A DNA stretch of 64,000 nt from Conchocele bisecta (taxonomy: Eukaryota; Mollusca; Bivalvia; Lucinida; Thyasiridae), in contig CM055267.1 in the NCBI GenBank assembly GCA_029237695.1, positions 6,904,036-6,968,035 on the forward strand, given 5' to 3'. The position numbers and the translations under genes were made by a program. Positions 1-11,237 of this stretch are shown one piece after another (within the stretch, counting starts at the first letter, position 1; each line of letters starts with the position of its first letter). Under the pieces are notes generated by a model. The model made no database searches, was not told the origin of the DNA, and saw nothing but the letters and a program-made list of their open reading frames with translations.

Positions 1-375
1 TGTACACATAATTCATGTACATGTAGATCTCCCGCGAGTACTGACGTCATTTAGTGTGTATCGCAAGGTACATCTGCCCCAGTTAAATCAATAATACACG
101 CGCTGTGGCCTGTGTTCTGACTGCTGTCTGTGTTTATAAACAGAATGTGTGTATTGGGCCATTTGAGGAAACCATTTGTAGTATTTGTGTAGATACCATT
201 GATACTAAGATGGTGTATACTGTAAATAATGCATGTAGACACATAGTTGCGAACACGTAACTTCGCAACTAGTAGACACAGATCCAATACCATTTGTTTC
301 ACAAGGTTAGATCTACTGTTAGAATACTACGTCATCTAATGTCATTTTCGAGCATAAAACGTTACCTGATAAATA
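1..375. other. Non-coding, no gene seen
   Basis: Only a small inverted repeat of family G at 242-271 (AGTTGCGAA / TTCGCAACT). The open frame at 51-302 has no recognisable protein features. Confidence 0.4.
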
Positions 376-518
376 GAATACCAGGCTAGTGTATTTTAAT
401 ATCAAGTTTATCAGGCTCGGCTCGGAAACGGTAGGAATTCCTCGGCAGGCCTCGGAATTCCTACGCGTTTCCTAGCCTTGCCTGATAAACTTGATATCAA
501 TACACTAGCCTGGTATTC
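376..518. mobile_element. Family A foldback element, copy 1
   Basis: About 40-bp arms (GAATACCAGGCTAGTGTATT ... reverse complement) enclose a second inverted core with GGAATTCCT on both sides. The core recurs at 59283-59372. Confidence 0.8.
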
Positions 519-840
519 TCTATATATGGGCATGCTCTCAGGTCTAACTATGTCCCGGCTACTTTATGTTTGACCCTGTTTACATAATTGAGGGAAAATT
601 CTGAATATTTTTCTTATTTCTCCTTCAAAGTATATATGCTTATATGGTGTGACCACTCATTTGTAATCATAATATAACCAAAATAACTGTCCATAAAGAA
701 GTATAATATTGATATATTGGGTTATATTTTCGCATTGAAATATTTAAACCTGCAAGTGTACTCCACCATTAGTAAAATGGACTAAGACCGATCTCAACCA
801 ATCAACGTAGAGATGACATAGACTATCCTACGCAAACTAA

Positions 841-1076
841 TTTTTGTGGACAAAAATGAATTCTGTCCCACAAAACTGAATTTTCTTCACAAAACTCAAT
901 TCTTTCTTACAAAATTGAATCCTTTATAACAAAAATGAATTTTGTATACGAAACTTATGCAGAATTGAATTTTGTGACACAGAATTGAATTTTGTGACAC
1001 AGAATTGACAGAATTGAATTTTGTGACACAGAATTGAATTTTGTGATTTTTAGTGTTACAAAACTCAATTTTGTAC
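841..1076. repeat. Degenerate ~20-bp tandem repeat
   Basis: Repeats of ACAGAATTGAATTTTGTGAC and variants with AAAATGAATTTTGT, AAACTCAATTTTGT. Open frames here (Asn/Ile/Cys/Phe-rich) are repeat translations, not genes. Confidence 0.85.
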
Positions 1077-2054
1077 ACATAATTAACCTGTCCTGCATGG
1101 CGCCCCGTATTATTTCCATATTCTCACAGAATATACACTCAGGCGAGAACACGTGTTTGCAACCACAGTCAATGGTAATTTATGAGGCGAGTTGTGCCTC
1201 TCGGAAGTTGATGCCTCAGTTGATGCTTTATATCGTTGCAATCAATTTAAGTTTGCAGTGAAACGCTGGTAGCAGCCTCTGTGATAACAATGCGATCCAG
1301 ATCTACACCATCAAGTGAATCCGGGATAAGACCACACACTCCATGCATACGATATATGGAACCAGGTAGCTCGGTGAATAGTCCATTTTAAATTTCAACT
1401 ACATGTAAGACACATGTGTCAGGTAGGCCCTTTGGTGAATCTCTTTTCCTCCTTTTGTTAGACTTAGACATATTTAACAGACTTAATACGTTCCACCAGC
1501 AACTACACTACGGTTATTGTTAGTAACGTAGATACATATATAGTGGCACCATCACCGCACAGTCAAATGATATAACACATGAAAAATAGAACAATATATA
1601 TATTATACGTTTTCTGTGATATGTCTGTATGGAGAAATATGCATATGTTCTGGAGCAGCAATATATTGATATATTATAAATATTATTTGTTTTTAATTTA
1701 CATTATTACACAAGAATTAACTTCACAGTAATACAAAACAAAATGTAAACCATATTTATATTTTCACGCCACTGATTAAAATAATTCCATTATACCATCA
1801 GACGCGTGTCTTGAATGTAATAGTATGAGTAAGCATGATCGTATAGTGTATATCATCAAATACAATTGAAAAAGAATATATCAACGCTGTCATCAGATAC
1901 GGTTTACATGCATCTTAATTTATTTTTGTCTGATTTTATTTACATTTTCTACAAGTTGATCAATTTAAATTGTTTCAATCACAAACATGCTTGCTTCAAT
2001 CGATTTTTCATGGCGAAATTATATAGAAAAGCGGGATCATTTGTCTTTCTATGA
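1077..2054. other. AT-rich intergenic DNA
   Basis: No gene, RNA or clear repeat seen. Confidence 0.35.
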
Positions 2055-2500
2055 CATCTGGTTAAAAAGTTATGGAAATTTGGCTGAAAATATGGATTTA
2101 TGATTTGACCTTGACTTTGCCCCACAAAGTTGACCCCAGATTTTCATCCAATTAACTGCTTTTGATTAGGCACACAGATAACTAGCATGATATACTTCAA
2201 TAATGTCTTAATTGGGCATGTACACACACTGATATATGCAAATAAACGGGTAAACAAATTCCTGAAAATAATTATTCCAGCATTTGACCTTGACCTTGGA
2301 CCACAAAGTTGACATCCGATTGGCACAAAACAATTGCAACTGATTGAGCATTCAACTGTCTATCAGGATAGACCACAATAATGTCTTAATATGCCATTAA
2401 GAGACTATGATATGCAAACAAATAGCTCAAAATGTGAGAAAATATTGATTTTCGCAATAGACCTTGACATTGACCTGTGGACGTGACATGTTAAAAAGAG
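2055..2500. repeat. Degenerate tandem repeat (TTTGACCTTGAC type)
   Basis: Three imperfect units of about 180 bp share TTGACCTTGAC, CCACAAAGTTGAC and AATAATGTCTTAAT. The motif style resembles the array at 44200-45110. Confidence 0.7.
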
Positions 2501-2694
2501 CAATGTGTCCGCTTCACGTTGGTACTACATTTACTTTCCTAGCTGCAAAACTAAGTGAGCTATTCTACATTTACTCACCATAAGTGCAGGGGTCAAATAT
2601 TTGTCGGCCATCTTGGATTTATGCAAATTAGGACCCCATGGGACATTTTGTTAGGCTGTTAACAACAGTTTTTGTTTACTGTACATGTTTAAGA

Positions 2695-2945
2695 GTCTAA
2701 CAAAATAGGTTTCAACAACAATTCAGGGGGGTGCATGGGAACCCTATCTACTAAGGTTTCACTGTACATCGAACAATAAATCGGAGTAACATAGTCCCCG
2801 CCCTGTCTCTTTAATGTATCAGTTTGGATACCTTCTATCTCTGTATTCGGATTGGCTTGAAACTTAATATGCTTATTATTAGTCATCATCTATATTTTCA
2901 TTGTGTGGCCTGTCCCACTCATGCACCCCCACCCAGTCTGTCAGT
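2695..2945. repeat. Solitary unit related to the 44.2-45.1 kb array
   Basis: GGATTGGCTTGAAACTTAAT, GTCATCAT and CCCACTCATGCACCCCC match, in reverse complement, the units at 44.3-45.1 kb. Confidence 0.5.
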
Positions 2946-3013
2946 AAAACATAAATTTAACATTTCATTTAAATTTAGGTTTTCCTTCAAGGAATATATG
3001 ACGTATATACTAC

Positions 3014-3187
3014 TACAGTGGAACCTCTCTAAACACCTGGGGGCCGTTTCACTAAACTTCGTACGACTAAGATATTTGTAAGTGCAAATTGTGGATCGTC
3101 TGGACATTTCAGTTGGAGATTCTCCGATTTTGATAATATTTGGCCACACTGTGTGTCTAGGGATGGTGTTTTGTTTTGCATACGACT
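3014..3187. mobile_element. Fragments of families K and U, chimeric
   Basis: TACAGTGGAACCTCTCTAAA (family K end) runs directly into GGGGGCCGTTTCACTAAACT (family U end). TGTGTCTAGGGATGGTG at about 3150-3170 recurs at about 3960-3980. Confidence 0.6.
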
Positions 3188-3356
3188 CACGACCGACCGT
3201 CCAAGGTTAAGGTCGCTGAGGACTTATGTTCACATTGTTTGTAAGGCAAATGCGATAAATTTTATTTTATTATCAAGGCTGCCAGCTAGGGGATTAGCTT
3301 AGTGATAACGATGTCCTTTTTCACGTATGTCTTCGTTCTCTTATAAACAATTTATA

Positions 3357-3506
3357 AATGCATTCTCATTTCTCCTACACTTCATGGAATGTTTTGTTAT
3401 TCATGGGTATCCACTCAGTGTCATTTGGGTCACCCAAATGACACCGAGTGGATACCCATGAATAGCAAAACATTCTATGAAGTGTAGGAGAAATGAGAAT
3501 ACATTT
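3357..3506. mobile_element. Family B near-perfect 150-bp palindrome
   Basis: Two ~75-bp arms meet at TTTGGGT-C-ACCCAAA with virtually no spacer. The arms read AATGCATTCTCATTTCTCC outward to inward. Probably a MITE. Confidence 0.85.
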
Positions 3507-4036
3507 ATTGACATCGACCTTGGTGACCTTAACCTTCGTGTCAACAATTTTCAAATGTGGAATATGTCTTGGTCCGTAAGTCTGATCATCTCCAAACTTC
3601 ACTAACAGCTTCCTCAATTTGATGGCTATCCACACAGTGTCATTTGGATGGCCTTCACCTTGGCCTTCAATAATAAGAATTTGACAACTCTTCCTTCACT
3701 AATTTCGAGTTATCTCCCTTTGTTTTGTACGCACTGATTTCTTGTCCGGAGTTTACATGCAATACCCTTAGGAATATTTTCATGAAACATCACACATGCA
3801 TAGACCACGGCCCAAATGTGTGTCGTGACAACTCTCTTCTTATTAACATGTTATATTTCTCTCTCTATTTTGTTTTTAACAGCGTGTATGCGGGGATGGG
3901 GATCCACACGCGCTTGTGGAAAAGCGTTGCTTTCTAGTGTAATACAATTTGGCCACGACATGTGTCTAGGGATGGTGCTTTGTTTCGCATACGTCACACG
4001 TCTGAACGGTTTTCTTTGATGATTGTGAAAGTATAT
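3507..4036. other. Non-coding
   Basis: Contains a diverged partial copy of the family B arm (CACAGTGTCATTTGG near 3634). No gene seen. Confidence 0.35.
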
Positions 4037-5634
4037 CAAGGTGTATGATCACATGGTACTAAGAACAACAACAAGTACTGAAATTTCCAGAATCATCTGA
4101 TTCAAAGTACGTATTCTTTTATTGTGTCCTTATTACGTAACGGATTTTGATGAAATATGGCGCATCAAATGCGTCTTGTTAAGCCGCATTTGGTGGTCTC
4201 TATATTTTCGCCCAAACTTCTGTCGTTTTTGCGAAGAATCGATTTCCGTGTCTCAGACACGGACATCGATTATTCGCAAAAACGACATAAGTCTGTGCCA
4301 AACTCCCTGGACCACCAAATGCAGCTCATGAAGACGCGTTTGCTGCGCCATATTTCATCAAAATCCGTTTCATATTAAGAAAAATATCAAATAATACTTT
4401 CAAGATTTCAACACTTTCAGCCACTGTAGTTGTTGTTATAACCACAGGTGGAAGACTCGGACCTATGACACCAAAAAAATGCCTATTAAAAAAATCCCAT
4501 TACCCCACCCACTTGGTCTCGTACAGTACATAACGTTAATTCAAGGTGAGCATAAATAGCGCTATTATAGAAAGAGCCCTCTTTTTTTCGGCTCGCACAA
4601 ACACAATAAACATCGATTAAATGTATGAAATATGTCTCTGGCAATCGATAAAGGTATTAGGTGTGTGAATATACTCACTTCAAATCGCTGTTTCAAGTAT
4701 TTATTGAGTTATTCGCGTTTTGATTACCCCATCCAAAGCGAAAGTTGCGTGTACGAAAGAATCTCACACAGAATCGGAGGCCGTCCGGCTGGATTATCGG
4801 TCATATTTGGCCGATAGCTGATCGCCAGCTCAAACTAAAGTCGTGCACCATGATCATATACATTAGAGACTCCAACCATACAAAGTTCGTCCAATTGTGA
4901 TCGTTCGCCGATCTAAAAAACACTTTTTTCTAATTTTATTGACTTTCTTTCATGATTCGCGTACTATCAGATTATGTCTTCCGGAAACCCTGAAAAGGGA
5001 AAGTCCTCGCGTCTATTTTTATGTTTAACCAATCAGAGATGTTCTTACATAGACGCTTCGGTGGTTGTATTATGGAAGATAGTGCAATGACCAGTTCCAG
5101 ATAATGAACGAAATTATAGAAAAAAGTCTTTTTTAGATCGGCGAACGATCACAATTGGACGAACTTTGTATGGTTGGAGTCTCTAATGTATATGATCATG
5201 GTGCACGACTTTAGTTTGAGCTGGCGATCAGCTATCGGCCAAATATGACCGATAATCCAGCCGGACGGCCTCCGATTCTGTGTGAGATTCTTTCGTACAC
5301 GCAACTTTCGCTTTGGATGGGGTAATCAAAACGCGAATAACTCAATAAATACTTGAAACAGCGATTTGAAGTGAGTATATTCACACACCTAATACCTTTA
5401 TCGATTGCCAGAGACATATTTCATACATTTAATCGATGTTTATTGTGTTTGTGCGAGCCGGAAAAAAGAGGGCTCTTTCTATAATAGCGCTATTTATGCT
5501 CACCTTGAATTAACGTTATGTACTGTACGAGACCAAGTGGGTGGGGTAATGGGATCTTTTTTAATAGGCATTTTTTTGGTGTCATAGGTCCGAGTCTTCC
5601 ACCTGTGGTTATAACCACGTGATCATGCACCTTG
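4037..5634. mobile_element. Family C MITE, copy 1, split by a large palindrome
   Basis: Starts CAAGGTGTATGATCACATGG and ends CACGTGATCATGCACCTTG, with TATA-type flanks. An internal stem-loop (4140-4375) carries GGATTTTGATGAAATATGGC and its complement. The right end is separated from the body by the 1167-bp element at 4442-5608. Confidence 0.85.
4442..5608. mobile_element. 1167-bp near-perfect palindromic element
   Basis: Arms of about 499 bp (4442-4940 and 5110-5608) are near-identical reverse complements around a spacer of about 170 bp. A 61-residue open frame reads identically in both arms. Ends are CCACAGGTGGAAGACTC / GAGTCTTCCACCTGTGG. TTATAA flanks both sides (4436-4441, 5609-5614), consistent with a target duplication. 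Non-autonomous; no transposase is visible. The near-identity of the arms points to recent origin or gene conversion. Confidence 0.88.
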
Positions 5635-6316
5635 TATATAGTACGTCCTGAAGTCGTTAGCTACATACAATTAATGATGTAGTAATCAATCGGTTACGGG
5701 TCTGGTTTTCCATGCAAAACGGCAAATATTTTACTTTTACATATGTATTGCTAATCAGTTTACACAGGTATTCACTATCCATAAATGTACATTGATGAGT
5801 TCCGGTATATCTAACGTTTCTGCACACACCCACACACACATCATAACTGTTTTTATATGTGGCTGTGTTTGGAGAAATGGGGCTTATGAGTTTTGCGACC
5901 AGTGTAGAGCCAGATCAGCCTGTGCATCGCACAGTCTGATCAGGATCTGCTATGTTCGCTATTCCATCATTGAAACAGCCATCATGCTTCTAACAAGCAA
6001 TATAGATCGTCATCAGGCTACCGATATCACTTTCTGAGCACAATTATCTATGTAATCAAAAAACATAAACTCAAATAATTAATGCTAGCATTAAATATTT
6101 ATTTAGAGCTAGCTCCAAATCATTTGAATAACTCTAACTCATTTGAATAACTCTCTAAATCATTTGAATAACTCTCTAAATCATTTGGAGCTAGGTCTAA
6201 ATAGTTAATGCAGAGCTATTATTATTTGTGTGGAGGTATTTTTGGCTTTCCAAGAACAAATATACATATAAATAATTAATGCTACCTCTAAACGATTTGG
6301 AGTTAGATCTAAATAT
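5635..6316. repeat. Non-coding with family Z element and a short tandem repeat
   Basis: 5857-6045 is family Z (ATGTGGCTG..GGAGAAATGGGGCTTATGA), with CTGATCAGGATCTGCTATGT inside. 6110-6190 repeats TCTAAATCATTTGAATAACTC about three times. No gene seen. Confidence 0.6.
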
Positions 6317-6320
6317 TTAA

Positions 6321-6838
6321 AGGTACATGCCCACTCAGTAAGCACAAAATGTTCTTTATAGGAATTAAATAAGTGTATAATTGTGTCACTATTCCATCAG
6401 TTCTAAAAATTAAAAATGCCAGGAAAACAGATACATGTATAATCATTTATTAATATTTATTGTACTGATAGTGACGCGCGTTGGCATCAGGCTATTTTCA
6501 TATGCAAATGAGGCATGATATGTTTTACTTATTTATACTAATGAAATGCGTCACCTGAAAAAATTATATTCTCGACAGATTATAAAGTATGATCATTGCA
6601 CATCAAAAACTAAATACAGAGAATAAATAGTAATGTCCGTTACCATTTTAAGGAAATACGGTTATCGCCCCTGATATCAGTGTGCAAATTTTCGTCTAAA
6701 ATAAAATGTATAATAATGCCAATCAATACGTGGGGTAATGGTGAATGAATGATTATCTTACCAGAAAATGTCATACGTACAGAATATAGAAAAGTATCTG
6801 TATGACTATATCATAACCTACTGAGTGGGCATGTCTTC
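6321..6838. mobile_element. Family D MITE, copy 1 (TTAA target)
   Basis: AGGTACATGCCCACTCAGTA at the left and CTACTGAGTGGGCATGT at the right, next to TTAA on the left. Contains the shared core TATGCAAATGAGGCATGATA. TTAA targets suggest piggyBac-like mobilisation. Confidence 0.8.
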
Positions 6839-7125
6839 AATGCTATTTACAGCTAGCAATCATTATTTGAGTGTATGTAGATTTGGCGTTCCATAGTTTT
6901 CAGATGTCATTAATTACATTGAACTAGCATGCGCGCATTTCACACATGTAGATGCACTTATTATATACGTACTTTCGTTTCCCATTGAAACACAATGCAT
7001 CGAAAGACGTCAATATTTTTCCATATTGACGTCTCGTGAGTTCATATTGGTCATTGCTGTAACTATGCCTCACCTCACAAAATAGTTCCTTCTGAATAAC
7101 CACTAATTTGTTTATTTGATTTATT

Positions 7126-7475
7126 ATAGGAGTGAGTGGCCTTTTTGTGGAATTTATCGGGGTATAAACTTGGAAAAGTCGCGGGAATACTGGACGAAGG
7201 CCGGAAGGCCTCGTCCAGTATTCCCGCGACTTTTCCAAGTTTATATCCCCGATAAAGTCCACACAAAGGCCACTCATTCATTATAATTCCAGCATTTGAA
7301 ATAAATTCATCAAGAAAATGTGTTTATTTTCCGTTTTCTTAAGAATTATTTTAACTGCGCCTGACGGTTACGTAAAGTAGTTCGGCGTGGGAGTTTACTG
7401 GGATATAAATTTTGGACAGAGACTTGCTACGGGCCAATCAAATGTTAGGGAATTGTGTAAATATTTTTGTGCTGG
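7126..7475. mobile_element. Family E hairpin element, copy 1
   Basis: A ~75-bp stem (GTGGCCTTTTTGTGGAATTT ... AAAGGCCACTCATTC) centred on GGCCGGAAGGCC, followed by a ~180-bp unpaired segment containing CGGGCCAATCAAATGTTAGG. Copies: 56513-56822 (inverted) and 62056-62411. Confidence 0.82.
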
Positions 7476-7554
7476 ATTTATATGTTGTATATTTATATAT
7501 CCTACAGTCGTGCAATATATAGCACGCTGCGGAACTCGTGCATATATCCACATA

Positions 7555-7764
7555 CAAATCTAATAACCTATAAACATAACTGTATGTACCGTCTCCGTTA
7601 ATCTTTCACAGATGCAAACCTTTCCGAACATCTATTGGCTATCTCATCTCGCAATTAAACAGTTTGACTGGCTGAGACTGAACCGTTGCACAGCTCAGGC
7701 TCAGTCATTATCAACCTGTTTGATTTTAAACACAATATTCAATCATTTGGAAATAAAACACATT
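7555..7764. mobile_element. Family L element, copy 1
   Basis: Central inverted repeat CAGTTTGACTGGCTGAGACT ... CAGCTCAGGCTCAGTCA with a TTTAAACACAATATTCAATC right side. Other copies at 17515-17690, 20340-20530 and 39195-39370. Confidence 0.7.
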
Positions 7765-7924
7765 AATTAGCAAGATTAGCTAATATATATGCATACGCTG
7801 GACAATGTGAGCAATCACGTGACGAATCTGGCTGCAATTTCAAAACATTTGCCAATAAAATTAGGTATATTCGTTGAAAGATATAATATTTCTTACTTTA
7901 TAGCATATTATTATGTTATATTTA

Positions 7925-8178
7925 ACCTTTTGAACCCGAAAGTCCGCTATTGTAGAGCGGTTTATGCAAACAATGCAGATCCAGATGAGCCGGCTCGTAA
8001 CGAGCCGTCTCATCAGGATCTGCACTTTTTGAAAGTAATTTTCTTATTTTTGAGAACAAAAAAACATCCCCTTTTCATAAATGGAATAATCTGAAAACCA
8101 TTTTGTGACGGTTGGATTGGTTGCAAAATTAATATACAATGTATCAAAATCCATTCCAGTTACTTAGGGATGAAAGGT
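7925..8178. mobile_element. Family S element, copy 1
   Basis: ~250 bp with the inverted core CAGATCCAGATGAGCCGGCT / GAGCCGTCTCATCAGGATCTG and right side TTTTGTGACGGTTGGATTGG. Copies at 33429-33678 and (diverged) 32645-32765. Confidence 0.75.
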
Positions 8179-8667
8179 GAAAGGGTTAATACAAACCGCA
8201 GACCAAGCATATATTCTAGGTCTGTGTATAAACGAAGGAAATTCCGATTTAATGTCGTATATATGCTGGCATATTGTGTTTTGCTGAAAGTTGCATAATT
8301 TGCAAAAACATCTCGGATATATGTGTTATGATCAACACGGTGTCGAGTATGATATATGCCTGTCTGAGTGTTTGCTGAAAGTACGCATCTCTCAGTCAAA
8401 CTACATGTATGTCTACACATTCCAGAGTGTTCAGTACTAAAGTGTAAGTTCAGGCCGTATACGATATCATTTAATAAATAACTTATATAACAGAAAACAG
8501 TTTATATCGTTCTATCTGCAGATCTTGGCAACTATTTTGAAATCACCGCTAATCTTGGTCACGTGATACCCACCCTGTTGGTTACTTTCAATATAGTTCG
8601 TGCCTGACATCTGAAGCACTAACACATTTACTCCAAATGACCAATGTCATTTTCTAACTTTGCATAT
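8179..8667. other. Non-coding
   Basis: No gene or clear repeat seen. Confidence 0.35.
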
Positions 8668-8735
8668 GAAGGGGTCAGTGGAAAGAGGGGGCTAACTCCT
8701 ATTGGAGTTAGCCCCCTTCTTCCACTGACCCCTTC
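8668..8735. mobile_element. Family R hairpin, copy 1
   Basis: 68-bp palindrome with ends GAAGGGGTCAGTGGAA / TTCCACTGACCCCTTC and tip CTCCTATTGGAG. Copies at 27408-27470 and a half copy near 31141. Confidence 0.82.
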
Positions 8736-9093
8736 AAATCTTATGAAAAGGTCCATCAATTTCTCAATACGTTTTGTATTAGCAGATGCCAGACGTGTCG
8801 ATGTTCATCTGCAGACACGCGGACCTCATTATTCAAAGGTCGCCGATATATCGGTAGACGCCTTCGGTAAAACGCAAGTTTCGCCGCTTCATCGAGTTTA
8901 TTTTAACCAAGCTCATATTTAACAGTTTTTTTTATCCAGCTATAACGCTGTTTCATGGCGAAATGTTAATAGTATATTTCGTTCCTTAGTAACATGTCAT
9001 CGCTTTTCAGTGGTAATGACATTTTCACGATTTTCGTATACGTTCAACGACGAGGAGTTCATATTGTATACCATTCCTATACGTCATCGCTTT

Positions 9094-9404
9094 CAGGGGC
9101 GGATCCAGCATTTGGGGAACGGGGGGGGGGGTGTATCTAGTTGCGAAGGTAACTCTTGCAATCTACTCCCGTACCGTCCGTAGCTAACTACGGACGGTAC
9201 GGGAGTAATTGCAAGAGTTATTGTTCGCAACTAGGGGGTTGTTATATTTGCGAGCTCTTCGAAATGCACTTTCCTGTGTTTTACGGCATTTAAATATTTA
9301 AATTCAGACTCCAACTGGTGGTTAAACAGTGATCTATGTAAACTCCGTGGCTGAATGGGGGGGGGGGTGCAACCTCCCCCCCCCCCCATCCAGATCCGCC
9401 CCTG
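9094..9404. mobile_element. Family F: hAT-like MITE (CAGGGGCGGATCC ends)
   Basis: Inverted ends CAGGGGCGGATCCAG / ATCCGCCCCTG with internal G and C tracts. GCTTT is present on both sides (9089-9093 and 9405-9409), consistent with a target duplication. Similar CAGGGGCGGATCC termini are widespread in invertebrate genomes. It is itself invaded by a family-G hairpin. Confidence 0.75.
9137..9234. mobile_element. Family G hairpin nested in family F
   Basis: Ends CTAGTTGCGAA / TTCGCAACTAG with a nearly perfect stem centred on GTCCGTAGCTAACTACGGAC. Smaller relatives lie at 242-271, 10016-10101 and 44063-44120. Confidence 0.75.
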
Positions 9405-9489
9405 GCTTTTCTGTAGAAATGATATTTTCACGATCGATTTTCGTACATGTATGCATTCAATGGTGAAAATCTCATAGTTTACACCATTC

Positions 9490-9897
9490 CTACATGTCCT
9501 CGCCTTTCTGTAGAAATGACATTTTCACGATTTTCGTATACGATTCGTCCATGCTATTGCGCGGGCTGTACCTACTACTAGAGTGACTGTTACTGCGGTG
9601 GAGCGGGTTGTTTGGACGCCGCCCATTGGCCACCGAATGCCCGATAGACGACTTGCAGTGCCGGCAGAAAAAGAGTAGCCCCTTATACCCGCCCTGGAAG
9701 CGCTTGTTCATACAGAAGTAGACGATCGGGTTGTAGCAGGCGTAGCTCATAGCGAGCCAGTGGGCCGCCATCCACACGAACTGGTAGTAGCGAAAGTCGT
9801 AGATGGACTCGTTGCCCTCCTCCACTAACTTGATGGCGTGCAGGGGCAGCCAGCAGAGGGCGTATATTATCACCACGACGATCATCATCTTCACCAT
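9490..9897 (-). CDS. Neuropeptide GPCR, last coding exon (TM6, TM7, C-tail)
   Basis: Continues the receptor of 38259-39014. The acceptor TTACAG| ends at 9898 and the exon opens MVKMM in phase 0, completing the SKRK-MVKMM junction usual at the cytoplasmic end of TM6 in this receptor group. TM6 carries CWLP (about 267-270). TM7 carries HWLAMS and NPIVY (about 308-312). The tail has FFCRHC (possible palmitoylation), a Ser/Arg/Asn-rich stretch for phosphorylation or arrestin contact, and stops at TAG 9490-9492. Total length is about 387 residues, normal for the family. The last ~16 codons lie in a ~115-bp tandem repeat (8995-9545), so the C-terminus and 3'UTR have been locally duplicated. A TTTATT on the plus strand at 8897-8902 (AATAAA on the coding strand) is one possible poly(A) signal, unproven. 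Confidence 0.92.
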   Translation of the reverse strand: MVKMMIVVVIIYALCWLPLHAIKLVEEGNESIYDFRYYQFVWMAAHWLAMSYACYNPIVYFCMNKRFQGGYKGLLFFCRHCKSSIGHSVANGRRPNNPLHRSNSHSSSRYSPRNSMDESYTKIVKMSFLQKGEDM

Positions 9898-10208
9898 CTG
9901 TAACATAGCAATACCCAATCATGGATTAACCCGTTCACTCCTGAATATGCTATTTGACATGGACTGTTATATTCTAATTCTTGGACTATTTCATTTATGA
10001 TCCGAAAAGGGAAGTTGCGGGCAGTAAATCAGCAAAACTCCAGTACCGTCCGTAGCACACGGATGTTATGTGAGTTTTGCAGAGGTACTGCACGCAACTA
10101 CCGACAACATTACTCTACTCTTGTTCTACAATGACGCAGTTGTGTTGGTTGATGATTATTACTGATGCTTTAGAGTGAGTACAGACATTGTGATTGGGTT
10201 TCAAGCAA

Positions 10209-10605
10209 AGCTCCAGATAAGCTGCGTATTTGCGTAAATACCCAATTAAAATTGCCAAAAACCCAATTGAAATCAGAAGTAGTGAGTATCAAAAAGCAAT
10301 GAGAACACTTGTGGTACCTTTATCATGCTGCAGAAAACAATTAAACAGACCACCAATATAGCATTTTTTCTTATTTTTCCATGAAAACACATTTTGGTAT
10401 TTCATTAGAATTGTCTCCAAGGAGACAATTCTAATGAAATGCTAAGATATGTTTTCATTTCGAAACAAACTATTCAATACTTGCTGTCTGTTGATGTGTA
10501 AACAGTAGTGTGATTTAATTTTACCCAATTAAAATTTTGAAATACCCAATTGCTTCAGAAATGATGGAGTAACAATACTCAATTACTAATTCCTTATCTG
10601 GAGCT
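10209..10605. mobile_element. Family I MITE
   Basis: Ends AGCTCCAGATAAG / CTTATCTGGAGCT, subterminal ACCCAATTAAAATT on both sides, and a central hairpin AGAATTGTCTCC/GGAGACAATTCT at 10411-10434. Confidence 0.75.
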
Positions 10606-10794
10606 CTGGGTTTTGATGTTTGTGATTAAATTCTACAATTAAACTGTCTTCAGACTGACGCCATGACATATGTTAGCGAAGAAGCAGTCCCAATGCCACT
10701 GGAGCTGCACTCCGCGCCGGCGTAAAATATTTCACGTCGAAATATGCACCGGGTTCATGACGAATTCCCATTCGGCTACAGGCAGAATATACTG

Positions 10795-10866
10795 CATAAA
10801 CACATTTTCGTCTAGTAACCGGCGCAACTATTCTTGCGCCGGTTACTAGACGAAAATGTGTTTATG
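10795..10866. mobile_element. Family H perfect hairpin
   Basis: 33-bp perfect arms (CATAAACACATTTTCGTCTA through CCGGCGCAA) around the 6-base loop CTATTC. Confidence 0.8.
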
Positions 10867-11237
10867 TGATATATCTATGTTGAGCTGAGTGGCATCTCCT
10901 TTTACGTTGGCGCTGAGTGCAGCTCTACTGGCTGTATTAACAAGTGGACATGGCGTCACCGTTTTGGCGGCACGGCTTCGACGTCCAATGTGGGATATCA
11001 CGTGACCAAAACAAGGCGGAAATTTCCAAATATCAGCCAAGCTCGACCAAGTAAACGGTGCCCTGTGTCGATTTATTTTATAATTATGTTTTATCTGATA
11101 TTGCCGACGGCACGTGTGATTAATAGTTTACTTGTTTGTGCTGAGACGTCTATGCTATTTGTAAACACTTATCGGAAGTATATCGGTTGAATAAGGACAT
11201 TTGTAGTGGCAATTGATTATCTGGGATTCTTGCAGAA
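10867..11237. other. Non-coding (intronic)
   Basis: No gene or clear repeat seen. Confidence 0.35.

Larger units (their letters stand above)
8995..9545. repeat. ~115-bp tandem repeat spanning the GPCR 3' end
   Basis: Three imperfect units built on CATCGCTTTTCTGTAGAAAT, followed by GACATTTTCACGATTTTCGT, begin near 8998, 9085/9405 and 9498. The second is split by the family-F transposon at 9094-9404. The third contains the receptor's last codons. Confidence 0.8.

Noticed and set aside
896..1261. Three overlapping small ORFs
   Set aside because: They are translations of a 20-bp tandem repeat and its flank; composition is biased and no domain is present.
4632..5417. Two identical 61-residue proteins on opposite strands
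   Set aside because: They are the two arms of the palindrome at 4442-5608, with no domain or codon signal of a gene.
9898..9918. MGIAMLQ as the start of a separate short gene at 9.9 kb
   Set aside because: These codons lie before the acceptor. The exon makes sense only as the end of the GPCR.
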